Below, piece by piece: positions 33,085 through 46,270 of a stretch of DNA of 64,000 bases (position 1 is its first letter; each line of letters begins with the position of its first letter). This stretch comes from Acanthochromis polyacanthus (Eukaryota > Chordata > Actinopteri > Pomacentridae). A program made the position numbers and the translations under genes. The stretch spans positions 23,199,847 to 23,263,846 of the forward strand of contig NC_067135.1 of NCBI RefSeq assembly GCF_021347895.1, read 5' to 3'. The notes beneath the pieces were generated by a model. It saw only the letters and a list, made by a program, of their open reading frames with translations. It did no database searches and was not told the origin of the DNA.

Positions 33085-34200
33085 CTCCGCCTTCGAGTTG
33101 TTGCATTATTATATTCCAATTTTTAATTTCTATGCTGATGACACTGTCATATATTGTGCAGCACCCACTTGTGTTTGATAGTACAGGAACAACTTTGTCA
33201 TCTGCAACTTGCTTTAAATGCAGACCAAACAAAATGTATATTCTTTACTACTTCAAAAACTACAAGATGAGCGTTGTCTAGACAAATTTAAACAAGAAAT
33301 GGTCAACAAACTGAGGTAGTATCTACTTTTGAATATCCAGGGATTTTAATGTACGACTATTTGTCTTTCAAAGAGCAGTAACACCAACATGAATTGGTGG
33401 AAATAACCTTTTTGCCTGTTACTGATTATGTAGGTGTCTTGTATATCAAGGCTTCTGCTAATTGTCTTAGCATGCTGAACAGTGTGCACCATTGAGCAGT
33501 GAGATTCATTATCATATGTGGTTCTCTGACTCCCCATTGTGCATTCTAAAGTTATCTGGACATCTTTAAGCGACTGACGTCTCAGTCATGGATATGTGTT
33601 AATTTACAGAAGCATTTGAGGTGTTATTCCTTCCTATTTGTCTTGCATTTTAAAAAGGAAACATGGAACTCACAATCTCCGATCTATGGATACTCTGCAA
33701 TTTGCCATCCTCAAGGAACAATCTCAACTGGGCAAGAAAGAATTTGGATTTTCTGCTTGGAATAAATTGCAATCTCAACTTCAAGCCCTTGTTACACCCA
33801 GTGAGTTTAAAGATCTGGTGAAATCATTACAGACTGTGTTATATGGTTTTAATATATAAGTTTTAATGTTCATTCTTCAAAGAGGTGCAAAAGTTTACAC
33901 TTGGAATTTGGGGGGGATTGTGGTGGTGTCTTTAATGTGCACTTGTTCACTTCAGTGCATCAGATTTACTTTATCAACTGAGTCGACTAGATCATGGAGA
34001 AGATCTCTACCTAATCTCTAATAAGCATGCTTCCCAAAATATCCCTGGCTGTTCTTCACTCCTCACTCCTCACATCAAAATATTCATGAACAAGACCGTA
34101 TTCCCAGATTTTTTTGCATGTCTACTGTATGTTCATGCATCGGAACAAAATCTAAGCTGCTTCGATCAAAGCATCTGCCAGATGAATGTAATCTAATGAA
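33085..34200 (+). mobile_element. LINE fossil with reverse-transcriptase YADD motif
   Basis: At 33128-33172 the sequence reads FYADDTVIYCAAPTC, the reverse-transcriptase motif C with both catalytic Asp residues, and then hits a stop. Further along, after several stops and frameshifts, 33660-33860 encodes NLRSMDTLQFAILKEQSQLG and KKEFGFSAWNKLQSQLQALV, the conserved C-terminal end of this kind of LINE ORF2. The AAAGCATCTGCCAGATGAAT word at 34167-34186 with a TGTAATCTAATG tail is the usual LINE 3' end. Everything upstream of motif C is missing. This is a dead 5'-truncated copy. Confidence 0.7.
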
Positions 34201-34424
34201 TAATTACAGTGGTGAAATGCCACATTGCTGTGTTCAGGAGTAGCGGTGGAAAATAAGTAAATCGACAAACTAAGAAGTTTGCGGCACAAATCAATCTGAC
34301 TAGTTCAAAATTACGGCTAAAAAGAGAACAAGATATATTTTTATAGACTAAGAAGCTCTCCCATTATAGCAGTTAAACTTTTAATGTAAAGAGTTCCATT
34401 ACTCTTGCCTTAAAAGGACAATTA

Positions 34425-36059
<1,635 letters not shown>

Positions 36060-36705
36060 TAAAACCAACAAAGCAGTAATTGCATTAGAGGCTGAGGACA
36101 CTTAAAGGCAATAAAAACAAGAACAAAACAAGTGTTACATTAAAGACATGATTAAAATGATTACAACCAGCAGTAACGGGACAGTTATGCTGAATTTAGA
36201 GTGTGAGTGGGTAGACTGTACAACTGGTTTCTGACCACCAGAGGCTAAATGTTGTCTCTGAAGAACTGGAACTGCTTTCCAATGCTTTCCCACTGTCCAG
36301 TCCTGTGTACGCTTTATTCTCAGCCTTTCAAGATGAAAGAACTGAGAACAAACCATGCACAGGATGATTGGAGAGCTCGCAGCAACACTTACAGAAAGAG
36401 CTACAAAGCTTCTGGAGTATCATCAGGAGCATGTGATGGATTGTAGCGACCGCAGAAGCACACAGTGATGCCTTGTGTGAAGATGTGCTTCTCTGCTGAA
36501 CTCAAGATATAACAGGAAGGAGAGAGAATGTTAAGCAGCACGATTCATCCGAAAAGTGTGAAATATAAATTAAGCTTTTAAGGACATGATGGTAAATCAA
36601 CAGATATCTTTTTGATGACACTAGTGTTGTTCTAAACAGCATCGTGAAGCCCAAAGTAGATCAAGTAGGAGAGACTTTAACATTTAATTGTTGGACTGGA
36701 TATGT
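36060..36705. other. unassigned sequence
   Basis: No gene or repeat seen. Short opposing frames at 36135-36446 look like chance. Confidence 0.4.
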
Positions 36706-37892
36706 GAGTCCTTCCAAAATTGGAGGACATCCATCCATCCATCCGTTCTCTATATACCGCTTTATCCTCACTAGGGTTGCGGGGGGTGCTGGAGCCTATC
36801 CCAGCTGACTTGGGCGAAGGCAAGGGACACCCTGGACAGGTCGCCAGTCTGTCTCAGGGCTACATATACAGACAGACAATCACTCACACATTCACACCTA
36901 CGGGCAATTTGGAGTTATCAATTAACCTCAGCATATTTTTGGACTGTGGGGGGAAGTCGGAGTACCCCGAGAAAACCCATGCATGCACACTGAGAACATG
37001 CAAACTCCATGCAGAAAGATCCCGGGAAAGCTGGGACGCGAACCAGGGATCTTTTTGCTGCAAGGCGAAAGTGCTAACCACTACTCCACTGTGCAGCCCG
37101 AATTGGAGGACATTTTTAAAAAAAAATAAACCTTCTTTTACATTTTTTTGATCCATACTTAATAATGGGTAATAAACTATCAAAGTCTTGATTGGCTAAG
37201 CTTACATATCAATAGTACCATGTTATTCCATTTTTTATTTGTTTGCTAACCCTACTTTAATCATAGTAACAGGGTTGCTAATCCATGCTAATGTTAGCTT
37301 TATATCAAAAGTAGAAGCTAAATATTTAACTAGCTGTTACTGCTGACCAAGTGGACAAACTTACTGATGGAGAAAAGCAATAAGAATTTGTTAAAATATG
37401 AAAATTAGAAGAGAGGACAAAATTTTGCTCTACCCATTCTTTTGGAAAACTGTTTGATGATGTTAATTCCAGTATATCATATGATTCACTGCTTTCCTCT
37501 TCTTTTACCAGCTAAGTACGTTATGCTAGCAGGGTTGTTGTGGGACACACGTTCCATGCATGATTATTACCATTTAAAATATTATATTTCTTTAAAAAAA
37601 CAATGCTCCAACAATTACAAGAAACATCAATGAAAAAATACCAAAAAAGGAGATTTAAATTTCATTTGCACTGTTTTGAGATTCAATTTGGTCATCAGGG
37701 GAGTGGGACAAGAGAAAAATGGTATTTTAGGGGGAACTTCAGGCCTATTTAGTATTTTAAAAAATAATTTCACACATTCTTTTCTTCTAGTTATTTATTT
37801 TTTTTAGATTTGGTCTTGGGACAAGTACATTTATACAACAGCTGCATGTCTTAGTGTTTTATACATGGATATTTGTCAGTTCTCCAAGGACA
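36706..37892. mobile_element. family G MITE, copy 1, split by a SINE
   Basis: After excision of the SINE at 36731-37100, the sequence is collinear with 53607-54390. Shared blocks include GCTAATGTTAGCTTTATATC, TAGCTGTTACTGCTGACCAA, TGATGATGTTAATTCC and GTTCCATGCATGATTATTA. Ends resemble each other in inverted form: GTCCTTCCAAAATTG on the left and GTCCTTGGAGAACTG inverted on the right. It has no coding frame. Confidence 0.75.
36731..37100 (-). mobile_element. tRNA-headed SINE-like repeat with 13-bp TSD
   Basis: Read on the minus strand it starts GGGCTGCACAGTGGAGTAGT, has an A-box-like TAGTGGTTAGCACT and a B-box GGTTCGCGTCC, a body with GGAGTTTGCATGTTCTC and GGCGACCTGTCCAGGGTGTC, and ends in an ATGG tail. 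AATTGGAGGACAT is duplicated exactly at 36718-36730 and 37101-37113, a retroposition-type duplication. The unoccupied site is visible in the second copy of the host MITE at 53619-53632. A second SINE of the same kind is at 45503-45836. Confidence 0.85.
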
Positions 37893-39035
37893 AATTGTGT
37901 CACGTTTACCATTCACACAGATACAAGATATCTGTAGTTTAATTCTGAATAGTTGTAACTGTAGTTCAAGATGTTTTCAATGTAAATTAACTAAATGGTC
38001 CTTTTCAGAAATCTTCAGTTAAGTTGGAACATGTCAATATTATGTTGAAGATATCTCAGATTATGACAAGCAAAAATCTACTGGCAGTCATGACAAGAAA
38101 GAATGACTTGATAGATGTAGAATAAAAATGCTGTCTAGTCAGTCCTATGATTAAAATACATTCTTGATATCTGCAACAGCTTGCAATACCATTGCAGCTA
38201 ACTATCACATGTTGAAGCCAGTTTATACACGATAAGCCCACAAATCGCTAGCTCACCTGCATAAAAGAAATCACTTGGTTTATTTTAGCAGTTTTTTTCA
38301 GTTCATAGATTAAGATTTGCCATAAACTACCTGTAAAAGATGGATTTAACCTCCAGATTTGAAAAGCAAAGTCAGTACAGAAATGATTTAACCTGCGTTC
38401 TTTCTAACAGCCAGCAGGGGGCGACTCCTCCTGTTGCAAGAAGAAGCCAGATTGTAAGAGTTTCCCCCCTGATTTGTAATCTCAGTAAACATTTTCCTGA
38501 TGTGGTGATGCTCTAAAATGCTTGTTTGGAGTCTCCCTTAATACGGCATGATGTTTATTTTGTAAAATATGGATCCATGTAGCATAAAATTGGGAATAAA
38601 GCAGAGTGTTCTAGATTGATTGACTGGTCACTGCCATAGTTGTAGGTTTGTTGAATTTAAATGGCAAACTTGATGCTTCAGAACCTTGCAGAGTCAATTA
38701 TTAGTACTATTAGTAGTATTACCAGACTCACATGGACATATCATGAGTGAAATAAGCATTCAGTGCCATGGCTGAACATTTCTGGTATGTGGTGTAGCAA
38801 CGAGTCTCAAAAACACGAACTCAGATGTCTGGAGTTTGATGTATAGCAAACCTGAGGAACTAAATATTGTAGGGTGAAGCTTTATGGTTTGTTATCCATC
38901 AGGTTTGTGTCTCAGACACACATGGTTGAAGTGCTCCAGTATTAAAACTTGTCATTGTGAGCTGCAGTAAGTGTTGGAAATAGAACCACAGACTTCATAG
39001 ATCTGTATTTTGTAAAGGAAGCAACGGTGTAGGGT
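37893..39035. other. unassigned sequence
   Basis: No gene or complete element. Contains a CCAGCAGGGGGCGACTC piece of a common fish repeat at 38411-38427. Confidence 0.45.
38411..38424 (+). promoter_or_regulatory. CTCF-like motif
   Basis: CCAGCAGGGGGCGA matches the CTCF core except at its last base. It sits in a short CAGCAGGGGGCGACTCCTCC fragment common in fish repeats. Occupancy is inference. Confidence 0.35.
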
Positions 39036-39300
39036 TACATCAGCTTCATTTATTGCCATAAGGTGCTATTTTCAAGAGCAAAGATAGTGCAAACATTAGA
39101 CATGTAGTCTCATAATGAAAATGAACCAAGATATACATACGTAGTTGTCCTACGAGTATTTGTGTTGCATGGATTTTTTTGCTGAAAGAAAATAATAGAT
39201 TACTACTGTTGCACAGATTGTACCTAAATATGGTGTAAAATAGATATTTCATAGGGTTTTCAAGTGCATAACATTCATAATTCTCAATAAAAACTCCATC
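39036..39300 (-). mobile_element. LINE 3'-end fragment
   Basis: On the minus strand the sequence ends with TAATGTTTGCACTATCTTTG ... CACCTTATGGCAATAAATGA, a polyadenylation-like LINE 3' end. AGCAAAGATAGTGCAAACAT is nearly the same as AGCAAAGATAATGCAAACAT at 41613-41632, so the two are related ends. No coding sequence survives. Confidence 0.5.
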
Positions 39301-40827
39301 AACCAATTCATAGTAAGAGACGTGGTATATTATGATTGTTGCTATGACTTTTGTCTGATAACATCTGCAGTAACATGTGAGATTATGCTAAAAAAAAAAG
39401 GTTGAATAGGTCAGTAATAATGCTAATAGCTTCATCTGTTGCCTGTCTAGGATGATTAATACCTCATTTTTTTTCAGTTGTAAGCCCATTTATGCCATAT
39501 TGATCACATATTATGAATTACCATTTTTCAAAACCCCGCTGCCGCCTCAGACATTTAAATTACGTCTGTTGTCCTGAGCGTCCATTGAATTCCGTTTACT
39601 CAATGCTGTCTGCACCGACAATCTATCATCAGATGTTTGAAAGCTGCTTGAGTTGTTGAATTACAACGAACGCACAAGTTTGCCTTAATCATTTTCAGTC
39701 AATGCGGTAATTGATTTTTTTGTGACGAAATAAATGGAGGAGCATAAAATAAATAACTTCACAAACATAGTCTAATAGGGATGATTTAATAACTGTAAAC
39801 GCTCTGGTGTGGGTTTTTGAAAAACAGCAGTGGAAAAAACACTTATCTGTTCTATTCATGCTCTGCTCTGAAGCTCCTTTTCAATTTTCCCTCTTTGTCA
39901 GCGAAGTTTATTTCAATCTATTCCAGACTCTACAAGTCTGGATAAAAAATACTGTGATGTGAGGGAAGGTGGAAGCAAAATGCATCCCCGTGGACTCCAT
40001 TCATCCTTTGGTGGAATTGATATGTGGTTGGATGGATTAGAAGTGCGACCAGGAAGTCCTCGTGTGCCTGTGGGGCCATTGATTGGCTCCCTGTAAGTGC
40101 CTCCCGGTGTGTGATTGGTCCGAGCGGTTCCCGGTTTCGTGGAGGTCTGAGTGTCTCCATGTGTGGCGGCAAACACTTCCCCGCATTGTGTGTGCAGATA
40201 GCGGCCAAAGCTTTGATAAGCGAAGGAGAGGCGCCACGGAGCAATTATTCTGAACGACTCGAGGGCGAGATGGAGAGCCGGAGGGGGGTAGGATGGATGG
40301 AAAAAACAGGCAGAACAAAAGGGAGGGAGAAGGATGAAGGTGAGACGGCAGGAAAATTGGAAAAAAAGAAGGGAAAGAAAAAATGTGGCAGAGAGTGGAG
40401 GAGACAAGTTCAAATAGAATCGATGCAAAAGGACGGAGATAAGGAGTGAATGAAAGAGGAGGAGGGAGAGTAGAAGTGATAGACTCCATGTCAGACAGAG
40501 AGAGCAGAGATTAGTATGTCCGTCAGTTAAAATGATGAACTTTCTGCTGTAATGCCTCCCTCTCTTCTCCCCTCTGTTGGTCCTCCTGATAGGGAGGTGA
40601 ATCAGACTGTGAAGAGGGATCAGAACGTCAAGGGAAACTTGATAGTTGTAGTCGATGAGAAGTGTCAGGAAGATATTTGAGTGAACCCCAGAGAACGATG
40701 AGAATATTTCATTATGATCGTGATGCTTTCAGTCTGTCACACTTTTTGAAGAAAGACTTAAAATGAGGAACCACAAGAGCCTCCAACAGAATAGTTTGAA
40801 TGGGATTCTTACAGCGGAAATGTTAAG
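39301..40827. other. unassigned, possible conserved non-coding blocks
   Basis: 39470-39740 is complex, AT-rich and repeat-free (for example CATATTGATCACATATTATG and TTAATCATTTTCAGTCAATG) and looks like conserved non-coding DNA. 40020-40500 is much richer in purines and GC, with overlapping frames on both strands (40024-40449 + and 39913-40489 -); the minus-strand Phe/Leu/Ser/Pro-rich protein is just the complement of the purine tract. Confidence 0.4.
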
Positions 40828-41572
40828 ATAAAATAAGATGAGATACAATGAGATTTAATACAATGAGATTCAAAAATGAGAATATACGATAAGATTAGAT
40901 CAGATAAGATACAGTAAGATACGATAAGATACAAAGCGGGAATATATGATACTATAAGATAAAGTAAGATTAGATTAGATCAAATAAGATATGATCAGAT
41001 TAGATATGATACAATACGATACTATACTATAAGATATAAGATACGAAAAGATTAGATAAGACAAGATACGATAAGATACAATATGATATAATATGATAGG
41101 GTATGATAACATACAATAAGATGCGACAAGATTAGATATGACAAGATACAGTAAGATTAGAAAAGACACGATAAGACACAATATGACATATGATCAGATA
41201 TGACAAGATACAATAAGATGCAATAACAGATACAATAAGATACGATAAGATTAGATATGATAAGATTAGATATAAGATGAGATACAATAAGATATAGTAA
41301 AATAAGATACGATAAGACAAGACACAAGATATGATACGATAACATACAATAAGTTACGAATAGATGCAATACAGTTCCATGTGATATAATACGATAAGAT
41401 ATAAGATGCGATAGGATGCGATTCAATGATATAATAATATACAAGATACAATACAATTAGATGAGAAACATTATGATACAATGAGATACAATAGCATAAG
41501 ATTAGATGTGATACAATAAAATAAGATACAATAAGATAGGATAATGTGCGATATGATAGGATAAGATAAGAC
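40828..41572. repeat. degenerate GATAA/ATAAGATAC array, about 740 bp
   Basis: Hundreds of bases of ATAAGATAC, GATAAGATTAGAT and ACAATAAGATA variants in a basic 5-base register. All long minus-strand frames (Ser-Tyr-Leu-Ile-Leu runs) are artefacts of it. The array ends directly at a LINE 3' end (41573), reading GACTTCATTAATCCCACAATG. Confidence 0.9.
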
Positions 41573-41660
41573 TTCATTAATCCCACAATGAAGGCATTTG
41601 CAGTTTCACAGAAGCAAAGATAATGCAAACATTTAAAGAATGTTGTACAAGAATATACCT
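41573..41660 (-). mobile_element. LINE 3'-end, source of the GATAA array
   Basis: On the minus strand it reads GCATTATCTTTGCTTCTGTG ... CATTGTGGGATTAATGAAGT followed by CTTATCTTATCC. A short LINE 3' end with GGGATTAATAAAGT then a short-unit tail is standard in teleost LINEs. Confidence 0.65.
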
Positions 41661-43937
41661 AAACTAAAATGTAACGATATTGCTCAAATCAGCGGTATTG
41701 TACTGTTGAAGGACTACACAACTTATTCTCTTGCATTTTAAAGTGACTCTGTGTTGCGAAAAGTGAGGTAATGTATTGGTTTTGCAGTGCAAGGTTTAAT
41801 TAAAATTGTCACTTTTCAAGTTATACCTTATTTCTTTGTTCCTGTTGGTACCACGATATAAAAACACAGAAAATCCCCAAATCACTGACAATGTTTTCTT
41901 CCATGTCTGGTAGCTGCACCCTAGATAATTACTTACACAACCTGCAGTTTATTGTTTTTATAGAGGCAGCTGTGCCTTCAAATTTATGCATCTGCAAAGT
42001 TTTCTGTTAGCAACCAAAAGGCTGCACAGCTGCTGCATCATTTACCTTCATTTTCTATTTGCGTTCATGTACATCAAATATATCAAATTTTTATTCATTG
42101 CCGTTAAATTGCAGAAAAAATATTGAACGAGTTGGACTATATGCATTGAGGTTATCTTTGCCTAGAATAAAATGGAACTGTAAAGGGGATATTGAACCTT
42201 CCATTCATCATATGAACCTGCAGTTTCAGACGACAGGCAGTAAACACGCAATCAGTGGTAGATGTAGAAAATACACCACCCAGACAATAGAACCAACATG
42301 AACAAGTAGTTCCAAAAGTCTGCTCATTTTTTACTTGTTGCTTTTCTCACTGTAACATTACTCGTTATTTCCTAATGGCAATAATCCTGTACTCTGACAA
42401 GTAACACTGAACACTGGTTTACTTACAGTAAATGTTCACTTTTTCTTTTTTTACACAAGTGACTCCAGGAAAGACATTTAAATAAACCAGGAAAGTGGTG
42501 AGATATTTTATCACTCACAGAAGTTGAGTATAACAAGCAAACTGAAAAAAAAAATCCATCATTGATCCATCATTTAAGGAGAAAGTTAAGTAATCTAGTA
42601 TTTCACTGCCATCTGGTTCAGCAAGTACCAAAAGACATTTAAAGCCGCATTAGAACAATAGCAATGGAGCATTTTTAAACTAATAATTGGTTTGTTCTGA
42701 TCAGAAAATGAGCTGAGGAAGTCTTCACCTTGGTCAGGTTTCGGTAAAAGTCACATAGAAGTAATAGTGTCATTTACCAGATGGGACCAAGCAAGTAGGA
42801 GTAAAAATCTGTATCTCAGCGTGTGTTCAGGACAGATATTGATTCCTCTTGCTGCTGGCAAGTGTTGATTTCCATTCATCCACTTCACAGTGTGGAAAGT
42901 AAAAATAGCTGCAGCCTCGTAGTTGTGTCCGACTGAGGTTGGATTAGATCCCTGTGTCAAAACATCAACTAAGGCTTCTTCTTTCAATTGGTTTACATTC
43001 TGTTTTTGTGTGTTTTCTGCAACCGACTTTAGTTGAGGAACATGCAGATCATATCAAGGGGGAACTAGAACCCTTAATAACCTTTAAGTCATTGAAAATA
43101 TTACTTGAATCGCATATTTTTGTTCAAAGAACTCTAAACCCAAAACAAGCAAACAAAAAGAAACATTAATAAATACAGCAAACATAATAAATCAGTCTGA
43201 TTGTTGAATTTGGCATCATAAGTGAACCGTGTGTTTAGGATTAGGTGAGAAAGTCAAACGTGTTAAAAAGCAATCATCAAACCACTCAGAAATGACGGCT
43301 GGAACGTTAGCAAAGTTCTGATTTTTGTGTCTCTGTTGTTTTACTGCCTCTATAGGCAGAAATATGTTGAAATTTAGACACAAACAAGTTCTGTGATTTC
43401 TGGATGAACACAATCTTGACACTGAAAGAAAAATCTCCCTTTAAATGGAAAAAAAACCCTGCTTTACTCAGTATTTTTTGAAAATATCTGAAACGAGGGA
43501 GACTTTTTCCTTTCTGTTTGCTAAAACAATGAACACTGATACTTTGACAATTTCTTCAGTTTCTGAAAAAAACATTTCCCGCTGTTTCAGTTGAATTATT
43601 CAGTTGTGTTGTTGAAGCTCAGCGAGATCGAGAGAGAATGAGGAAGCAGACTGAGAGACACATTGGAGACTCAGATGATTTAGGTTGAAAGTAAGGTTTA
43701 CTGACATCACGAGACGTGATACTGACAGAGCAGCAGTTCATGCAAGCAATGCCAGCATCTACAGCATGTGTTGTAGTTGGGAGAAGGCCATATTTAGATT
43801 ACAGACCAATATGGAGACACCTTTTCTGCTTTGTCACGTCAGAATAGGCAATATCTAATCTTGACCAGAGGACAGTCCTAACATATCTTAATCCTGCAGC
43901 ATATGGCTGTCACATGGCCAGATCAGAGCCAGGCGTA
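41661..43937. other. unassigned sequence
   Basis: About 2.3 kb with no recognised gene or repeat. Frames at 42059-42301, 42751-42987 and 43216-43422 have no identifiable domain. Confidence 0.45.
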
Positions 43938-44454
43938 AACTAACCGTGACATCACCCGTTGGTTTCAACGCCGAGAAAATGAAGCCCGGATTTTGCTACT
44001 TTCTGGTCGACGTTTTGGATTTTTTGGAGCCACTGACGTAAAAAGCATCATCAAACAGGCTGGACCGGAGAGCAACTAGGGGCAGGATTGGCTGAGGACT
44101 CTCTTATCTCGCCCACGTTTTACCACAGAGGCTTCTGTTGCTGTCTATCAAGTATAGCCACGCCCCCTGGCTCCGCCAACTTTAACGATTTATTTAAAAT
44201 TCAGTATTGATTTATTTTAAGATTAGCCACCTGATCTCTCATTTTGACCATAAAAACTAACGGGAAAAAAATCCTGAACTGTAGAACATCAGTCTATCAA
44301 ATTTCATTTTTTCCAAAAATGAATTGGGGTCTATGGAGAAAAAGCTTTTTGGAGCCAACCCTAGCGGACTGCGTGATATTGCAAGTTTTTGACACTTCCG
44401 GGTGGGCTTCAATTCTGGAGCCAGATGCTACGTCCACTATATATACAGTCTATG
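43938..44454. mobile_element. MITE ending in ATATATACAGTCTATG
   Basis: CCGTGACATCACCCGTTGGTT at the left and GGAGCCAGATGCTACGTCCA followed by TATATACAGTCTATG at the right are the typical parts of a very common teleost MITE. The left outer end (expected CATAGACTGTATA) is missing, so it is truncated. No coding capacity. Confidence 0.7.
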
Positions 44455-44925
44455 ATCAGAGCATATTATGATAATTTGGAATGATGTCAGCTAACAGCTG
44501 CAAGGAAATACCTCAGTTAACTTCATCATGACAAAAAACAGCAACAAGTATATTTTCTATACTAATATAGCTCAGTAAACGCTTCAAGGTAAACATGACA
44601 GTTGAGTTTCTCACCATCATTGCTCTGCTACTTCTTCAAACTTTCAAGTTTTTTTTCTTTTTCACATTTAGAATTCAACCCACCACTAAGCATCTTCCAC
44701 TGTGTTGCTCATGTGTTTGAAGAAGAAAGAAAGCTGTATTCACTTTGGATCGTCTGCCAACAAGACTGAAATTATGATCAAAAGTTTTATTCAGGTGCGC
44801 CAAAGGTTATTCAGGGGTGGAACTAGTGATGTGCAAAGCAGTTTCCTTTCACTGGAATCAGCTCATTAATAAGATTTGATAAACTGTTCAGAGCCTGATG
44901 AAGCCGCATGAACGGAAGCACAACC

Positions 44926-45290
44926 AGATGGTGAACACAACAGCCACAACATTAAAACCACTGATCATCCTGATACACTGCTCTGCTGGGAAAACTTGAC
45001 TCCCGGCATTCATGTGGATGTTACTTTGACATTGCTGCAGAACACCCTCAATGGCAACAGCATTTTCAGACAGCAGTCGAGGCACAATGCTTGCTGCAGC
45101 ACTAGAAACTCACAAAGGAAAGCATGACAAAGAGCCCAAAGAGATGCTGACCTGACCCACTTTGATCAAGCATCCACCAGATCCACTTAAACAGGCCCCA
45201 TGGGATCCAAAGGAATCTCTGCCAACATCCCAGAAGCCTGACACCACAGGACTCCTGCAGAGGTCAAGTGTTCACAACCTGTACCACGAG
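44926..45290 (+). mobile_element. Tc1-like relic (family D)
   Basis: CAGCCACAACATTAAAACCAC is the family D end. It is followed without the first half of the gene by CTGCTCTGCTGGGAAAACTT, CATGTGGATGTTACTTTGAC and, near the end, CTCTGCCAACATCCCAGAAG and GACACCACAGGACTCCTGCA, which match middle and C-terminal pieces of the transposase. Heavily deleted and without an open frame. Confidence 0.6.
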
Positions 45291-45318
45291 ATACGTAGTA
45301 CAGGTTGTGAACACTTGA
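45264..45318. repeat. perfect 21-bp inverted repeat with a third copy
   Basis: TCAAGTGTTCACAACCTGTA+C (45264-45284) is exactly inverted at 45298-45318 with a 13-base loop. A third, direct copy of GTTCACAACCTGTACTAC follows at about 45329. It lies at the end of the family D relic. It could form a hairpin or cruciform; function unknown. Confidence 0.9.
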
Positions 45319-45502
45319 CTTCAGCTGTTCACAACCTGTACTACATCTAGTCATGAATATTGCAGATGAATGCTGGTTTTCATAGTCCTTCAAGTCTCTT
45401 TAACAAATCCACACTTCAGCATCACTCTCACTGTGGCTGAAGAATTCCCTGCACCGTCCATCCCAGAGTCTGAGACGGTTTTCAGTTGATCTTTTATATA
45501 AT

Positions 45503-45836
45503 GCAAGTAGGTGGTTAGCATCATCGCCTCACAGTTAGAAGGTCTCCCAGTTCGCATCCCGTCCTGGGATCTTTCTGCATGGAGTTTGAATGTTCTCCCT
45601 GTGCCTTTGTGGGATTTTCTGTGGGTCCCACAGTCCAAAGATATGCTGAGGTTAATTGAGTAATTCTAAATTGTTCGTAGGTGTGAGTGTGAGTGTGCTT
45701 GGTTGTCTGTCTCCATGTGACCCTGCCATAGATTGGTGACCTGTCCAAATGTCCCTAAGTGGACGAGGATGGAATCCAGCTCAACCATAACCCTACAGAG
45801 GTTTAAGTGATGTATAGATAACGGATGGATGGAAGT
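45503..45836 (+). mobile_element. tRNA-headed SINE-like repeat, second copy
   Basis: GGTGGTTAGCATCATCGCC, CCAGTTCGCATCCCG, TCTTTCTGCATGGAGTTTGA, CAGTCCAAAGATATGCTGAG and the GGATGGATGGA tail follow the same order as the copy at 36731-37100. The 5' end is less well preserved and no target duplication is obvious. Confidence 0.7.
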
Positions 45837-46065
45837 TTCACCACAAATATGAAGCATAAACACTCGGACAAGAGTCTTGGTCGATCCTTTTTGCTCAAAG
45901 GAATCCACTGACTCAGTCTCTCAGTGGGTTCTCTCACAACTGAACTTTTTCAGTTTGTTCTTTTGAGTGACTTTTTTGAGGGAGAAGACTGTGAAATGGT
46001 CAGATTTCCACAGTAGCAGCAAGGAAGAAGGGCTTGATTTTACACTGGGACATTCAATATTCAAT

Positions 46066-46270
46066 GATGAGCCATGACATTAAAACCACTGACAGATGTC
46101 ACAATGCAATGTTCTGCTGAGAAACCTTGACTCTTGGCAATGTTTGTTATTTTGATACATACCACCCATGTTAACATTGCTTAGCTCAAAGAACACAACA
46201 ATAATACCTGATTGATGCACCTGATGCAACCCAAAAGATCCACTGTCACTGTCCTAGTGCTAAAAACCCC
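46066..46270 (+). mobile_element. Tc1-like relic (family D), short
   Basis: GAGCCATGACATTAAAACCA is the family D end, and ATGTTCTGCTGAGAAACCTT then CATACCACCCATGTTAACAT are transposase middle pieces joined by an internal deletion like that of 44926-45290. No open frame. Confidence 0.55.

Noticed and set aside
33638..33859. A separate small gene encoding NLRSMDTLQFAILKEQ...
   Set aside because: It is the C-terminal end of the LINE ORF2 whose YADD motif lies 500 bases upstream in the same orientation.
36731..37100. A functional tRNA gene
   Set aside because: The tRNA-like A and B boxes belong to a SINE head; there is no cloverleaf with a proper anticodon stem and the unit is flanked by a retroposition duplication.
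39913..40489. Minus-strand 171- and 150-codon frames, Phe/Leu/Pro-rich
   Set aside because: They are the complement of a purine-rich tract, overlap one another, and have no domain or splice support.
40975..41628. Minus-strand frames rich in Ser, Tyr, Leu and Ile resembling membrane proteins
   Set aside because: They translate the GATAA array; the apparent hydrophobicity is due to the repeat unit.
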